A DNA stretch of 64,000 bases from Rhodovulum sulfidophilum DSM 1374 (GCF_001633165.1 NZ_CP015418.1:3224001-3288000); one strand, 5' to 3'; shown: positions 38,391-48,486, numbered from the stretch's first letter. The notes: generated from the sequence alone by a model not told the origin. Numbers and translations: made by a program.

Positions 38391-39557
38391 TCAGCCCGCG
38401 GCCAGGCGGGTCTCGACCAGTTCGACGAACCAGGACGCGCCGAAGGGAATGGCCGCGTCGTCGAAATCATAGGCCGGGTGATGCACCGAGGCGGTGTCGC
38501 CATTGCCGAGGAAGATATAGGCGCCGGGGCGTTCGAGCAGCATGTAGCTGAAATCCTCGCCCCCCATCAGCGGCGCGGTGGCCCTGTCGACCCGGCCCGA
38601 GACCTTCTCGGCCATCGCGGCCGCGAAATCGGTCTGATCGGGCGCGTTGGCCGTCACCGGATAGCCCCGCCTGTAGCACAGCTCGGCCGTCGCGCCATAG
38701 GCCGCGGCCGTCGCCTCGGCCACCGCCAGAACGCGTACCTCGCCCAGATCGCGCATCCCCTGCTCCAGCGTCCGGACCGTGCCTTTCAGCCGGACGGTCT
38801 GCGGGATCACGTTATAGGCCTCGGATTCGGTGCGGAAGCTGCAGACCGAGACCACGATCTGTTTCAGCGGGTCGGCATTGCGCGCGGCGATGGATTGCAG
38901 CGCGACGACGATATGCGAGGCCGCCAGCGTGCTGTCGATGCAGTCATGCGGCTTGGCGGCATGGCCGCCCCTGCCGGTGACGGTGATGTCGAATTCGTCG
39001 GTCGCGGCCATGATCGGCCCCGGCCGGATCGCGAAGGTGCCGACCGGGATGCCGGGCATGTTGTGCAGGCCATAGACCTCGGCAATGCCGAAACGCTCCA
39101 TCACCCCGTCCTCGCACATCGCCAGACCGCCCGCCCCGCCCTCTTCGGCGGGCTGGAAGATCACCACGGCGCGGCCCTCGAAATTGCGGGTCTCGGCCAG
39201 GTATCTGGCGGCCCCCAGCAACATCGCGGTATGGCCGTCATGGCCGCAGGCATGCATCCTGCCGGGCGTCTTCGAGGCATAGGGCAGCCCCGTCGCCTCG
39301 TGGATCGGCAGCGCGTCCATGTCGGCGCGCAGCCCGATCGCCCGCCCCTGCCCGTCCGAGCGGCCCCGGATCACGCCGACGACACCCGAGCGCCCGATGC
39401 CCTCGACCACCTCGTCGCAGCCGAAGTCCCGGAGCTTTTCCGCCACCAGCGCCGAGGTGCGCGGCAGGTCGTACATCAGCTCGGGATTCTCGTGGATGTC
39501 ACGGCGCCAGGCGGCGATCTCGGGCTGCAACTCGGCGAGACGGTTCCTGACGGGCAT
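38391..39557 (-). CDS. M20 family amidohydrolase (hippurate hydrolase type)
   Basis: A 388-residue metallo-amidohydrolase. Metal ligands appear in GRMHACGHDGHTAMLLG near residues 98-114 and the catalytic Glu pair in FQPAEEGGAGGL near 134-145, with a C-terminal metal His in NGDTASVHHPAYDFDD. Relatives hydrolyse N-acyl amino acids such as hippurate or IAA conjugates; the natural substrate is not predictable. It lies 6 bases after the stop of the second M20 gene on the same strand, so the two form an operon. Confidence 0.92.
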   Translation of the reverse strand: MPVRNRLAELQPEIAAWRRDIHENPELMYDLPRTSALVAEKLRDFGCDEVVEGIGRSGVVGVIRGRSDGQGRAIGLRADMDALPIHEATGLPYASKTPGRMHACGHDGHTAMLLGAARYLAETRNFEGRAVVIFQPAEEGGAGGLAMCEDGVMERFGIAEVYGLHNMPGIPVGTFAIRPGPIMAATDEFDITVTGRGGHAAKPHDCIDSTLAASHIVVALQSIAARNADPLKQIVVSVCSFRTESEAYNVIPQTVRLKGTVRTLEQGMRDLGEVRVLAVAEATAAAYGATAELCYRRGYPVTANAPDQTDFAAAMAEKVSGRVDRATAPLMGGEDFSYMLLERPGAYIFLGNGDTASVHHPAYDFDDAAIPFGASWFVELVETRLAAG

Positions 39558-39563
39558 GCGCCT

Positions 39564-40730
39564 CTACTCCTGCAGATGGGCCAGCAGCCGTGTCATGAAG
39601 GCCTCGCCCTGCCGGAACTGCTCGAGGGTGATGTATTCGTCGGGCTGATGCGCCTGCGCGATGTCGCCGGGACCGCAGACCACGGTCGAGAAACCGCCCT
39701 CCTGGAACTGCCCGGCCTCGGTCGCGTAGCTGACCACATGGGTGGCGTTGTCGCCGGTCAGCCGCCGCGCCAGCGCCTCGGCCGCACCGTCCTGTTCGGG
39801 GGCGAGCGCGGGCACCGAGAAGGTTTCCTCGACCGCGATGCCCGCCCCGGGATGGACGGCCTTCATGCCCGCCTCGATCCGCGCCACCTCGGCCAGCAGA
39901 GCCGCGCGGCAGGCCTCGAGGCTGTCCGAGGGCACGCAGCGATAATCGAGCCCCATCCGGCAATCGGCAGCGGTGATGTTCTGCGCGGTGCCGCCCGCGA
40001 TCTCGCCGACATGCACGCTGGTCCAGGGCGGATCGAACAGCCCGTCATCGCCTGCGGGGGCGCGGGCGCGATTGCGGTCATTGGCCTCGTTGGCCCACTG
40101 GATCAGCCGCCCCGCCTCCATCACCGCCGAGACGCCCCGATGCTGCAGCGAGGAATGCACCTCATGGCCCCTCAGCCGGATCCCGAAGCCGATATTGCCC
40201 TTGTGGCCGGTCACCACCTGCATCATCGAGGGCTCGCCCACGACGACCGCCGCGGCCTTCGGAAAGCCCTCGCGCGCCATCTGCGCGATCAGCGGCGGCG
40301 CGCCAAGGCAGCCGAATTCCTCGTCATAGGTCAGCGCCAGCTGCAGCGGTCGCGCCACCTCCGCGCGCTGCGCCTCGACCATGGCCCAGATCGCCAGCGC
40401 GTCGAAGCCCTTCATGTCGCAGGCGCCGCGGCCGTAAAGCCGCCCGCCCCGCTCGGTCAGTTCCCAGGGGTCCGAGCTCCAGTCCTGGCCGTCGACCGGC
40501 ACAACATCGCTATGGCCCGACAGCATCACGCCGCCCGCGACCTGCGGGCCGGCATGGGCATAAAGCCCCGCCTTGGACCGCGCCGGGTTCCAGACCCGGC
40601 TGGCGGCGATCCCGGCCTCGGTCAGATAGCCCTCGACCCAATCGACCAGCGCAAGGTTGCCGTCGCGGCTGACGGTCGGGAAGGAAACAAGCTTTTCAAA
40701 TATTTGCCGGGGCGAGAGCAGGCTGGACAT
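39564..40730 (-). CDS. argE: Acetylornithine deacetylase (ArgE/DapE family)
   Basis: A 388-residue M20A peptidase. Zinc-site segments are LSGHSDVVPVDGQDWSSDPW near residues 69-88, GACDMKGFDAL, LTYDEEFGCLGAP with the catalytic Glu pair, and CGPGDIAQAHQPDEYI with the C-terminal His ligand. It most resembles ArgE, which removes the acetyl group from N-acetylornithine, though other deacylations are possible. ATG 40730 follows GGAGAT; the open frame extends upstream to 40952 without coding features. Confidence 0.9.
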   Translation of the reverse strand: MSSLLSPRQIFEKLVSFPTVSRDGNLALVDWVEGYLTEAGIAASRVWNPARSKAGLYAHAGPQVAGGVMLSGHSDVVPVDGQDWSSDPWELTERGGRLYGRGACDMKGFDALAIWAMVEAQRAEVARPLQLALTYDEEFGCLGAPPLIAQMAREGFPKAAAVVVGEPSMMQVVTGHKGNIGFGIRLRGHEVHSSLQHRGVSAVMEAGRLIQWANEANDRNRARAPAGDDGLFDPPWTSVHVGEIAGGTAQNITAADCRMGLDYRCVPSDSLEACRAALLAEVARIEAGMKAVHPGAGIAVEETFSVPALAPEQDGAAEALARRLTGDNATHVVSYATEAGQFQEGGFSTVVCGPGDIAQAHQPDEYITLEQFRQGEAFMTRLLAHLQE

Positions 40731-41065
40731 GGGGATCTCCGGAAGGGTCTTTGGTCGAGACTGGGGGCCGCCCCCGACAAGGTCAAGCGCGAAGGCCGAA
40801 AGCCGGAACGGCGGATCGAACCGCGCGCGCGAAAGGACCGGAAACCGGGGGCCGCCCCGGGACGCAGGAAGCCCGCGACCGAATTTCCTCGCCGCCGGGG
40901 ATCCGGCCCCGGTCCCGCAGCACGGCCTGCCGCCTATCGCAGTCGCCCGCACTGCGGAGACCAGCCGCTTCGCGCCGTCTTGGGGTTGTCCCGACGCTGC
41001 CGCCGCAGCGGCAGGCAGGGATCGGCAGAACGGGTCCGCGCTGCGCGTCTGTCAGGGCGCGAGGC
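40731..41065. other. 335-base intergenic stretch
   Basis: Lies between the argE start and the DUF3422 stop, both minus strand. It should hold the argE promoter, which I cannot place. A hairpin with CTGCCGC/GCGGCAG arms lies at 40997-41014 without a T tract. No supported gene is present on either strand. Confidence 0.5.
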
Positions 41066-42349
41066 TCAATGCTCCATGCCCTTGCGCAGCTGCCGGATCA
41101 TCAGCCAGACCGCCAGGACCACCACCGGCGTCACCACCGCCGTCGCCAGGGCTTTCGAAACCGCCAGCGCCTCGGCCCCGGGCGCGATCATGTAGGACAC
41201 CAAGCTGACAGCGTAATAGCTGATCGCCACCACCGACAGCCCCTCGACCGTGCGCTGCAGGCGCAGCTGCAGATCGGCGCGCCGGTCCATGCTTTCCAGA
41301 AGCTTCTGGTTCTGGGCCGAGCGTTCCACATCGACCTGCGTCCGCAAGAGGTTGGCCGCGCGGACCGCGCGCCGGGTCATCGAATCGAGCTGCGCCTCGC
41401 TGGCCTTCACCGTCCGCATCGAGGGGTCGTAGCGGCGCATCATGAATTCCTGGAAGGTCTGGCGGTGCTGGAAGCGTTCCTCGCGCAGCACCTCGACCCG
41501 CTGATGCACCAGGGCCTCATAGGCGGTCGTGGCAGAAAACCGGAAGGCGGATTGCGCCAGCAGGCTTTCCAGCTCGGCCGAGACCGCCAGCAGGTTGCGC
41601 AGAGTCTCTTCGGGCTGGCGCTGGCCGCCGGTCATCTCGCCCACCAGCGCGCTCAGCTGCGGCTCCAGCTCGGCGAGGCGCGCATTGATCTGCCGCGCCC
41701 GGGGCAGGCCCAGCATCGACATCGCCTTGTAGGTCTCGATCTCGGTCAGGCGCTGCACGATGCGGCCGATCCGGCGCTGACCGATCTCGGGCTGCACGAA
41801 GATCGCCATCCGCATGTGACCGCCAGTGTCGATGCGGAAATCGGTGGCCATGACCGCAGCGCCGTCGAGGATCGCCGCGGCCGACAGGCTGTCGGGAGCG
41901 AACCATTCGCCGAAGCGGTCGCAGATCTCCGCCCGCCCGTCGCTGATCTGCTCGATCCGGATCAGGGCCGAGGTCAGCCGCGCGCCCGGCGCGGTTTCGA
42001 GCCAGTCGTCGGGAAACACCTCGAAGGCGGTCGGATCGAAGGGGCGGTCGGCCACGCCGGGGGTGAAGATGGTATAGGTGGAGAATTCGGTATGGCTTTC
42101 CCATTTCAGCTTGTGCCGCCCCATCTGGCCGAAGAAATGGGTATCTCCGGGCTTGGGATGCTGTGCCCCGAACCGGTCGAGCAGGTCGATCACATGGGCG
42201 CGGTCGGCATCGCGGTCGCGGATCGCGGCGTCGAGCGGCGGCTTGATCGCAAGAAAGGCGGCATGGCAGGGCGCCTGCAGCGAGGGGAAAGGTCGCGTGT
42301 GCAACTCGTTGGTCAGCGCATAGCGCAGCGGATGGTCCTGGATCGGCAT
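41066..42349 (-). CDS. DUF3422 family membrane protein
   Basis: A 427-residue protein of the DUF3422 family. It opens PIQDHPLRYALTNELHTRPF, contains FFGQMGRHKLKWESHTEFST near residue 72, and has two C-terminal membrane helices (VVAISYYAVSLVSYMIAPG and AVVTPVVVLAVWLMI). The large N-terminal part is soluble and helical. The family's function is unknown; the architecture recalls CorA-like proteins with two terminal helices, which is inference only. ATG 42349 is preferred to the upstream start at 42394. Confidence 0.88.
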   Translation of the reverse strand: MPIQDHPLRYALTNELHTRPFPSLQAPCHAAFLAIKPPLDAAIRDRDADRAHVIDLLDRFGAQHPKPGDTHFFGQMGRHKLKWESHTEFSTYTIFTPGVADRPFDPTAFEVFPDDWLETAPGARLTSALIRIEQISDGRAEICDRFGEWFAPDSLSAAAILDGAAVMATDFRIDTGGHMRMAIFVQPEIGQRRIGRIVQRLTEIETYKAMSMLGLPRARQINARLAELEPQLSALVGEMTGGQRQPEETLRNLLAVSAELESLLAQSAFRFSATTAYEALVHQRVEVLREERFQHRQTFQEFMMRRYDPSMRTVKASEAQLDSMTRRAVRAANLLRTQVDVERSAQNQKLLESMDRRADLQLRLQRTVEGLSVVAISYYAVSLVSYMIAPGAEALAVSKALATAVVTPVVVLAVWLMIRQLRKGMEH

Positions 42350-42436
42350 GGAGGCTGGCCTTCTGTTCGCGCGAATTACACCACCTCTAGCCAAGCCGGG
42401 CGATTTGTAAACGCGTCAGGGCGCGCCCAAAGGCGC

Positions 42437-42535
42437 GCGGCCCCTGCGGGCCGCGGGTATTTTCGCCAAGAAGAAGACAAGCGCCGTTTTCTTCTTGGTC
42501 CAAATACCCCAAAAGTCGCGGCCCGCAAGGGCCGC
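42437..42535. repeat. Symmetric intergenic palindromic element
   Basis: Two arms of 23 bases (42455-42477 and 42487-42509), starting GGGTATTT and containing CCAAGAAGAA, form an inverted repeat with 20 of 23 matches around a 9-base loop. Each arm is flanked by a GC hairpin with the same stem (GCGGCCC/GGGCCGC): 42437-42454 and 42518-42535. The unit lies between the pntB terminator and the DUF3422 gene. It looks like a REP-type element or a bidirectional terminator. Confidence 0.75.
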
Positions 42536-42575
42536 CCCTGAAAGCGAGCGCCGCAGGCGCGCCTTTTTCCACCCG

Positions 42576-42613
42576 CCAAAGACAAGACGCCCCGCCGGTG
42601 GGGCGGGGCGTCT
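42576..42613 (-). terminator. Terminator of the pntAB operon
   Basis: A perfect 12-bp stem, AGACGCCCCGCC with GGCGGGGCGTCT around a 5-base loop (42585-42613), lies 23 bases past the pntB stop. On the minus strand it is followed by TGTCTTTGG, a moderate T tract. Confidence 0.8.
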
Positions 42614-42636
42614 CGGGGTTTCGATCCTGGAGCGGA

Positions 42637-44082
42637 TCAGCGGATCAGCGTCAGCAGCTTGTCGAGGCTCTGCTTCGCATCGCCATAGAACATCCGCGTG
42701 TTCTCCTTGTAGAAGAGCGGGTTCTCGATCCCCGAATAGCCGGTGCCCTGTCCGCGTTTCGACACGATCACCTGCTTGGCCTTCCAGACCTCGAGAACCG
42801 GCATGCCGGCGATGGGCGAGTTCGGATCGTCCTGCGCCGCCGGGTTCACGATGTCGTTCGAGCCGATGACGATGGCGACGTCGGTCTGAGGGAAGTCCTC
42901 GTTGATCTCGTCCATCTCCATGACGATGTCATAGGGCACCTTGGCTTCTGCCAGGAGCACGTTCATGTGCCCCGGAAGACGGCCCGCCACCGGGTGGATG
43001 GCGAAGCGCACGGTCTTGCCCTGCTTCCTGAGATGCTCGGTCAGCACCGAGACCGAGTTCTGGGCCTGGGCCACCGCCATGCCGTAGCCCGGCACGATGA
43101 TGACGCTGTCGGCATCCTCGAGCGCCGCGGCCACGCCATCGGCGTCGATCGCGACCATCTCGCCCTCGACCTCGGCCGCGGGGCCGCCGGTGCCGCCGAA
43201 GCCGCCCAGGATCACGCTGACGAAATGCCGGTTCATCGCGCGGCACATGATGTAGCTGAGGATCGCCCCCGACGAGCCGACCAGCGCCCCGGTCACGATC
43301 AGCAGGTCATTGCCCAGCGTGAAGCCGATGGCGGCCGCGGCCCAGCCCGAATAGCTGTTCAGCATCGAGACCACGACCGGCATGTCGGCGCCGCCGATGC
43401 CCATGATCAGATGCCAGCCGATGAAGCCCGCGAGGATCGCCATCAGGACCATGGTCCAGATGCCCGCGCCGGTGAAGTAGAGATAGCCCAGCGCGATCGA
43501 CAGCAGGAGCGCCGCGAGGTTCAGCATATGACCGCCCGGAAGCTTGTGCGGCTTGCCGTCGATCCGGCCCGCGAGCTTGGCGAAGGCCACGACCGAGCCG
43601 GTGAAGGTCACCGCCCCGATGAAGATGCCGAGGAAGACCTCGACTTTCAGGATCGAGATCTCGACCGGAGTCTTGTGCGCCAGCACCGAGGCAAAGCCCC
43701 GCAGCGCCTCGACCGCGGCGCCGTCATCTGCCGCCTTCAGCGCCATCACATGGTTCAGCTCGAGCTGGGCATTGAGCCCGATGAAGACCGCAGCGAGGCC
43801 GACGAAGCTGTGCAGCGCCGCCACCAGCTGCGGCATTTCGGTCATCTCGACCCGGCGCGCGACCTCGTAGCCCGCATAGCCGCCGATCGCGACGGCCGGC
43901 ACGAGCAGCCAGTAATGGCCGATGCCCGGGCCGAACACGGTGCCCAGCACGGCAAGCCCCATGCCGACGATGCCGTACCAGACGGCGCGCTTGGCCTTTT
44001 CCTGGTTCGACAGCCCGCCGAGCGCGAGGATGAAGAGAACGGCGGCGGCGATATAGGCCGCGGAAACGATACCGATGGACAT
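42637..44082 (-). CDS. pntB: NAD(P) transhydrogenase beta subunit PntB
   Basis: A 481-residue subunit. The N-terminal half has about eight or nine membrane helices (for example [17 protein letters not shown]), and the C-terminal cytoplasmic domain binds NADP(H) with [14 protein letters not shown] near residue 317 and [13 protein letters not shown]. With PntA it uses the proton gradient to drive NADH plus NADP+ to NADPH. It follows pntA by 13 bases. Confidence 0.96.
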   Translation of the reverse strand: MSIGIVSAAYIAAAVLFILALGGLSNQEKAKRAVWYGIVGMGLAVLGTVFGPGIGHYWLLVPAVAIGGYAGYEVARRVEMTEMPQLVAALHSFVGLAAVFIGLNAQLELNHVMALKAADDGAAVEALRGFASVLAHKTPVEISILKVEVFLGIFIGAVTFTGSVVAFAKLAGRIDGKPHKLPGGHMLNLAALLLSIALGYLYFTGAGIWTMVLMAILAGFIGWHLIMGIGGADMPVVVSMLNSYSGWAAAAIGFTLGNDLLIVTGALVGSSGAILSYIMCRAMNRHFVSVILGGFGGTGGPAAEVEGEMVAIDADGVAAALEDADSVIIVPGYGMAVAQAQNSVSVLTEHLRKQGKTVRFAIHPVAGRLPGHMNVLLAEAKVPYDIVMEMDEINEDFPQTDVAIVIGSNDIVNPAAQDDPNSPIAGMPVLEVWKAKQVIVSKRGQGTGYSGIENPLFYKENTRMFYGDAKQSLDKLLTLIR

Positions 44083-44095
44083 ATCCCCTGCCCCC

Positions 44096-45670
44096 TTAAG
44101 ATTTCTGGAACATGGCCAGCATCCGGCGTGTCACCAGGAAGCCACCCACTATGTTGATCGTCGCGATCAGGACCGAGATCGTGGCGAGGATCACCACCAG
44201 CCAGTTGCCCGACCCGATCTGCAGAAGCGCGCCGAGAATGATGATGCCCGAGATCGCGTTGGTCACCGCCATCAGCGGCGTGTGCAGCGAGTGGCTGACA
44301 TTCCAGATCACCTGGAAGCCGACGAAGCAGCTCAGCGCGAAGACGATGAAATGGCTCATGAAGCTTGCCGGCGCGAAGGCCCCGACCAGAAGCATCAGAA
44401 GCGCGCCAACGCCCAGCATGCCGATCTGGGTGATCGTCTGCTTGCGGAAGGCGGCGGCCTCCTGGGCCTTCTTCTCTTCGGGGGTCAGCTCCTTGGGCTT
44501 GTCCTTCTTGGGGGCGGCCGCGATCGCCTTCACCTTGGGCGGCGGCGGCGGGAAGGTGATCTCGCCCTCATGGGTGACGGTCGCGCCCCGGATCACGTCA
44601 TCTTCCATGTTATGCACGACCTGGCCGTCCTTGTCGGGGGTCAGATCGGTCATCATGTGACGGATGTTGGTGGCGTAAAGCGTCGAGGATTGCGTCGCCA
44701 TCCGGCTGGCGAAATCGGTATAGCCCACCACCGTCACGCCATTGTCGCTGACGATCTTCTCGCCGGGCCGGGTCAGGTCGCAGTTGCCGCCCTTCTCGGC
44801 GGCCAGATCGACGATGACCGAGCCGGGCTTCATCGCCGCGACCATGTCCTCGAGCCAGAGCTTGGGCGCGGGACGGCCGGGGATCAGCGCGGTGGTGATG
44901 ACGATGTCCATGTCGGGCGCGAGCTCGCGGAATTTCGCAAGCTGCTTTTCGCGGAATTCCGGCGAGGAGGGCTTGGCATAGCCGCCCGTTTCCGAACCGT
45001 CGGCCGCGTCCTCCTCGAAGTCGAGATAGACGAATTCCGCCCCCATCGACGAGATCTGCTCGGCCACTTCGGGGCGCACGTCGAAGGCGTAGACCATGGC
45101 GCCCAGCGAGGTCGCGGTGCCGATCGCGGCCAGACCGGCCACACCGGCGCCGACCACCAGCACCTTGGCCGGCGGCACCTTGCCCGCCGCCGTCACCTGC
45201 CCGGTGAAGAAGCGGCCGAAATTCGAGCCCGCCTCGATCACCGCGCGGTAACCCGCGATATTGGCCATCGAGGACAGCGCATCCATCTTCTGGGCGCGGC
45301 TGATCCGCGGCACCATGTCCATCGCGATCACATTGGCGCCCTTGGCCTTGCACTGCTCGAGCAGCGCCTCGTTCTGGGCCGGCCAGAAGAAGCTGATCAG
45401 CGTCTGGCCCTTGCGCAGCCGCGCCACTTCCTCGGCGGCGGGCTCGCGCACCTTGATGACGATGTCGGCGCCCTGCCACAGCGCCTCGGCCGAGCGAACC
45501 ACCTTGACGCCGGCCTCCTCATAGGCGGCATCGGCAAACCCCGCGGCCACTCCCGCCCCGGTTTCGATCAGACAGTCATAGCCCAGCTTCCGAAGCTGGA
45601 CCGCAGAGTCGGGGGTCATGGCCACGCGGGCCTCGCCCTCCAGAATCTCTTTCGGTGCCCCGATTTTCAC
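44096..45670 (-). CDS. pntA: NAD(P) transhydrogenase alpha subunit PntA
   Basis: A 524-residue single-chain PntA. The N-terminal NAD(H) domain opens [20 protein letters not shown] and has [18 protein letters not shown] near residue 168. A charged linker rich in Lys, Pro and Glu lies near residues 375-405, followed by about four membrane helices at the C-terminus. Many Rhodobacteraceae split this gene into PntAA and PntAB, so the fused E. coli-like form is notable. It is the promoter-proximal gene of pntAB. Confidence 0.95.
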   Translation of the reverse strand: MKIGAPKEILEGEARVAMTPDSAVQLRKLGYDCLIETGAGVAAGFADAAYEEAGVKVVRSAEALWQGADIVIKVREPAAEEVARLRKGQTLISFFWPAQNEALLEQCKAKGANVIAMDMVPRISRAQKMDALSSMANIAGYRAVIEAGSNFGRFFTGQVTAAGKVPPAKVLVVGAGVAGLAAIGTATSLGAMVYAFDVRPEVAEQISSMGAEFVYLDFEEDAADGSETGGYAKPSSPEFREKQLAKFRELAPDMDIVITTALIPGRPAPKLWLEDMVAAMKPGSVIVDLAAEKGGNCDLTRPGEKIVSDNGVTVVGYTDFASRMATQSSTLYATNIRHMMTDLTPDKDGQVVHNMEDDVIRGATVTHEGEITFPPPPPKVKAIAAAPKKDKPKELTPEEKKAQEAAAFRKQTITQIGMLGVGALLMLLVGAFAPASFMSHFIVFALSCFVGFQVIWNVSHSLHTPLMAVTNAISGIIILGALLQIGSGNWLVVILATISVLIATINIVGGFLVTRRMLAMFQKS

Positions 45671-45788
45671 GTTCTTGTCCCCTCTTTCAGGCGTTGGGCC
45701 GCTTAAGGCCGCTGTCTCATAGCATTGCGCAACAATGTTTCACAAGTTTCAGGATCGGCGCATCCCTTGTCCCGGAGTTTCCGCGGGT

Positions 45789-46244
45789 TCAGATCCAGCG
45801 CCCGACCTGTCGGCAATAGGCGTCATATTCCGGCCCGAAGGCCTCGTGGATCAGCGCCTCTTCCCGGCGGATGAAGCGCCATTCGATCAGTTTCGGGAAA
45901 AGCGGCACCAGGATCAGGCTCGGCAACGCGTCCCAGATCAGGATCAGCCCCAGCAGGATGACCGCGTCGGCAAGATAGATCGGATTGCGGGAAAAGCGAT
46001 ACGGCCCCGTCACCACCAGCCGATCGGGACGTTGCCGCGGAATCAGCGAGGTGCGGGCCAGAACCACCCCGAGCGCCGCCCAGACCGACAGCCCCAGCCC
46101 GAAGGCCAGCGCCAGCCCGCCCGCGACATCGCCCGCCCGGCCCAGAAAGGCGAACGGCAACGCCAGCGACTGCGCCCAGGCAAGCCCCGCGAACAGGGCC
46201 AACCAGACCGGCGGCAGGTCCAGGTAGTGCAGCAACCGGGCCAT
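45789..46244 (-). CDS. Isoprenylcysteine carboxyl methyltransferase-like membrane protein
   Basis: A 151-residue membrane protein with four hydrophobic segments. The C-terminal family motif VVTGPYRFSRNPIYLADAVI is near residue 77 and EEALIHEAFGPEYDAYCRQV is near the end, both typical of the ICMT/PEMT-like methyltransferases. Bacterial members methylate diverse small molecules or lipids; the substrate is unknown. ATG 46244 follows GGAGAT and gives the family length. It is divergent from kynU. Confidence 0.85.
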   Translation of the reverse strand: MARLLHYLDLPPVWLALFAGLAWAQSLALPFAFLGRAGDVAGGLALAFGLGLSVWAALGVVLARTSLIPRQRPDRLVVTGPYRFSRNPIYLADAVILLGLILIWDALPSLILVPLFPKLIEWRFIRREEALIHEAFGPEYDAYCRQVGRWI

Positions 46245-46371
46245 CGGATCTCCGTCACGCATACCGCCCCCGTTTAGAGAGTCCCGAGGGCCGCGATCAA
46301 GGGGCTGAATCGTCCCGCCCCTTGCGCCGGGGGCGCTTTCGCGCCAATCCTTTGCCCAGGGGGACCCATAA

Positions 46372-47565
46372 ATGACCGATTTCGCGGCAACGCGCGCCCA
46401 GTTCCACATTCCCGAGGGGGTGATCTATCTCGACGGCAATTCGCTCGGGCCGATGCCCGTCGCGGCCGAGGCACGGGCGGCGCAGGCGGTGCGCGAGGAA
46501 TGGGGCGAGATGCTGATCGGCGGCTGGAACAAGGCCGGCTGGATGGCCATGCCCCGCGTGCTTGGCCGCCATGTCGGTCGGCTGATCGGCGCCGAGCCGG
46601 GAACGGTCGTGATCGGCGACACGCTGTCGATCAAGGTCTACCAGGCGCTTGCCGCGGCGCTGGCGATGCGGCCCGAGCGCCGCGTCGTGCTGAGCGACTC
46701 GGGCAATTTCCCGACCGATCTCTACATGGCCCAGGGGCTGATCAAGAGCCTCGGCCAGGACCACGAGCTGCGCATCGTCGCCCCCGAGGAGGTCGAGGCC
46801 GCCATCGACGAGGATATCGCCGTGGTGATGCTGACCGAGGTCGATTATCGCACAGGGCGCCTGCATGACATGGCGGCGATCTCGGCGCGCGCGCAGGCTG
46901 CGGGGGCGCTGACGGTCTGGGACCTGGCCCATTCGGCGGGCGCGCTTCCGATCGATCTGGCGGGCAGCGGCGCCGATTTCGCGGCCGGCTGCACCTATAA
47001 ATACCTCAATGCCGGGCCGGGCGCGCCGGCCTTCATCTATGTCGCGCCGCGCCATTCCGACATGGCGCTGCCCGCGCTGTCGGGCTGGCTCGGCCATGCC
47101 GCGCCCTTCGCCTTCGAGCAGGGCTATCGCCCGGGCGAGGGCATCGACCGGATGCGCGTCGGCACGCCGCCGGTCCTGCAGATGGCCGCGCTCGAGGCCG
47201 CGCTCGGGGTCTGGGACGGGGTGTCGATGACCGATATCCGCGCCCGCTCGATCGAGCTTTCCGAGCTTTTCATCGCCGAGGTCGAGAGCCGCTGCCCGCA
47301 GCTTGCGCTGGCCTCGCCGCGCGATCCCCTGCAGCGCGGCAGCCAGGTCTCGTTCCGCTTCGAGGAAAGCTATGCCGCGGTCCAGGCGCTGATCGCGCGC
47401 GGCGTGGTGGGCGATTTCCGCGCGCCCGACATCATGCGGTTCGGCATCGCGCCGCTTTATATCGGCGAGGACGAGATCCGGCGCGCGGCGCTGATCCTTC
47501 AGGACGTGATGGAGAACCGGCTGTGGGACGACCCGACCTACCGCGCCCGCGCCGCCGTGACCTGA
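46372..47565 (+). CDS. kynU: Kynureninase KynU
   Basis: A 397-residue PLP enzyme. Key segments are YLDGNSLGPMP near residue 19, WDLAHSAGALPIDL with the PLP-contacting Asp, and GCTYKYLNAGPGAPAFIY near residue 207 with the Schiff-base Lys. It cleaves kynurenine or 3-hydroxykynurenine to anthranilates in tryptophan breakdown. No other kynurenine-pathway genes are adjacent. The start lacks a strong Shine-Dalgarno. Confidence 0.94.
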   Translation: MTDFAATRAQFHIPEGVIYLDGNSLGPMPVAAEARAAQAVREEWGEMLIGGWNKAGWMAMPRVLGRHVGRLIGAEPGTVVIGDTLSIKVYQALAAALAMRPERRVVLSDSGNFPTDLYMAQGLIKSLGQDHELRIVAPEEVEAAIDEDIAVVMLTEVDYRTGRLHDMAAISARAQAAGALTVWDLAHSAGALPIDLAGSGADFAAGCTYKYLNAGPGAPAFIYVAPRHSDMALPALSGWLGHAAPFAFEQGYRPGEGIDRMRVGTPPVLQMAALEAALGVWDGVSMTDIRARSIELSELFIAEVESRCPQLALASPRDPLQRGSQVSFRFEESYAAVQALIARGVVGDFRAPDIMRFGIAPLYIGEDEIRRAALILQDVMENRLWDDPTYRARAAVT

Positions 47566-47588
47566 GCCCCGCCGCGCCGCGGGTCCGG

Positions 47589-48050
47589 ATGCGGCTGCGC
47601 CGGGCGCGGCCGGGCGATGGCGGTCCGACCCGGGCGCTGTTTCACGACGCGGTCCATCGCGGCGCAGCCCTCAGCTATTCGCCCGCAGAGCGCGATGCCT
47701 GGTCGCCCTCGCCCGAGGCCCCGCCAGACTGGGAAGACAAGCTGCTGAGCCGCCACACCGTCATCGCCGAAATCCGCGGCCTGCCGGCCGGTTTCATGAC
47801 GCTGGGCAAGGACGGCTATCTCGACTTCGCCTATGTCTCGCCCGACTGGACCGGGCGCGGCATCGGCCGGGCGTTGTTGCAGGCGATCCTGCGCGAGGCG
47901 CGCCGTTCGGGCCTCAACCATCTCTCGACCGAGGCCAGCCTTGTCGCCCGCCCCTTCTTCGCGCGCCATGGCTGGCGCGAGACCGCCCGGCAAAGCGTCA
48001 TCCGCCATGGCGTGGCACTGACGAATTTCCGCATGGAAATAGAGCTTTAA
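47589..48050 (+). CDS. GNAT family N-acetyltransferase
   Basis: A 153-residue GNAT protein. The acetyl-CoA-binding region reads YVSPDWTGRGIGRALLQAIL near residues 90-109, followed by a C-terminal segment ARPFFARHGWRETARQ typical of the YafP-like subgroup. Acceptor unknown. ATG 47589 is preferred, although the frame is open from 47523 and overlaps kynU. It lies 23 bases after kynU, so co-expression is likely. It converges with the cytochrome gene. Confidence 0.85.
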   Translation: MRLRRARPGDGGPTRALFHDAVHRGAALSYSPAERDAWSPSPEAPPDWEDKLLSRHTVIAEIRGLPAGFMTLGKDGYLDFAYVSPDWTGRGIGRALLQAILREARRSGLNHLSTEASLVARPFFARHGWRETARQSVIRHGVALTNFRMEIEL

Positions 48051-48057
48051 CCAGCGA

Positions 48058-48486
48058 TCAACGGATACCGTTGGCCCGCTGCACCTCGCGCACGAAACGG
48101 ACCACGGAGGCAATGTCGGCGGTGCTGACACCCGGCACCGGCGCCATGTCGCCGAAGCCCCAGTGATGGGCCCTTACCCCCTGCCGCGCCGCCCGCAGGA
48201 AGGCGTAATCGCCATGGTGGTCCGGTTCGTAGATCGGGTGGATCAGCGGCGGGCCGAGCCCCTCGCGCCCATCGGCCCGGGTGCCGTGACACTGGGCGCA
48301 ATTGTCCGAAAACACCGCCTGCCCGGCCTCGGCCTGCGGGCTCAGCCGGGGCATCTCGACCTGCACCAGAGCGCGCGGCCCGCCAGCCTCGACATCCGCC
48401 CCGGGGCGCTGCAGCCAGAGCCAGCCGCCAAGGCCGACCGCAACCGCGGCCCCGCCCGCCACGCCGATCAGAAAGGGTCGTTTCAT
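48058..48486 (-). CDS. Membrane-anchored or secreted c-type cytochrome
   Basis: A 142-residue monoheme cytochrome c. An N-terminal hydrophobic segment (FLIGVAGGAAVAVGLGGWLWL) exports or anchors it. The heme motif CAQCH is at about residues 63-67, and the Met ligand lies in WGFGDMAPVPGVS near 113. It is an electron carrier in the periplasm; the partner is unknown, since neighbours are unrelated. The start follows GGAGACGAG. Confidence 0.9.
   Translation of the reverse strand: MKRPFLIGVAGGAAVAVGLGGWLWLQRPGADVEAGGPRALVQVEMPRLSPQAEAGQAVFSDNCAQCHGTRADGREGLGPPLIHPIYEPDHHGDYAFLRAARQGVRAHHWGFGDMAPVPGVSTADIASVVRFVREVQRANGIR

Noticed and set aside
38478..41195. 905-codon plus-strand ORF opposite the two M20 genes
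   Set aside because: It lacks recognizable domains and opposes two well-supported peptidase genes.
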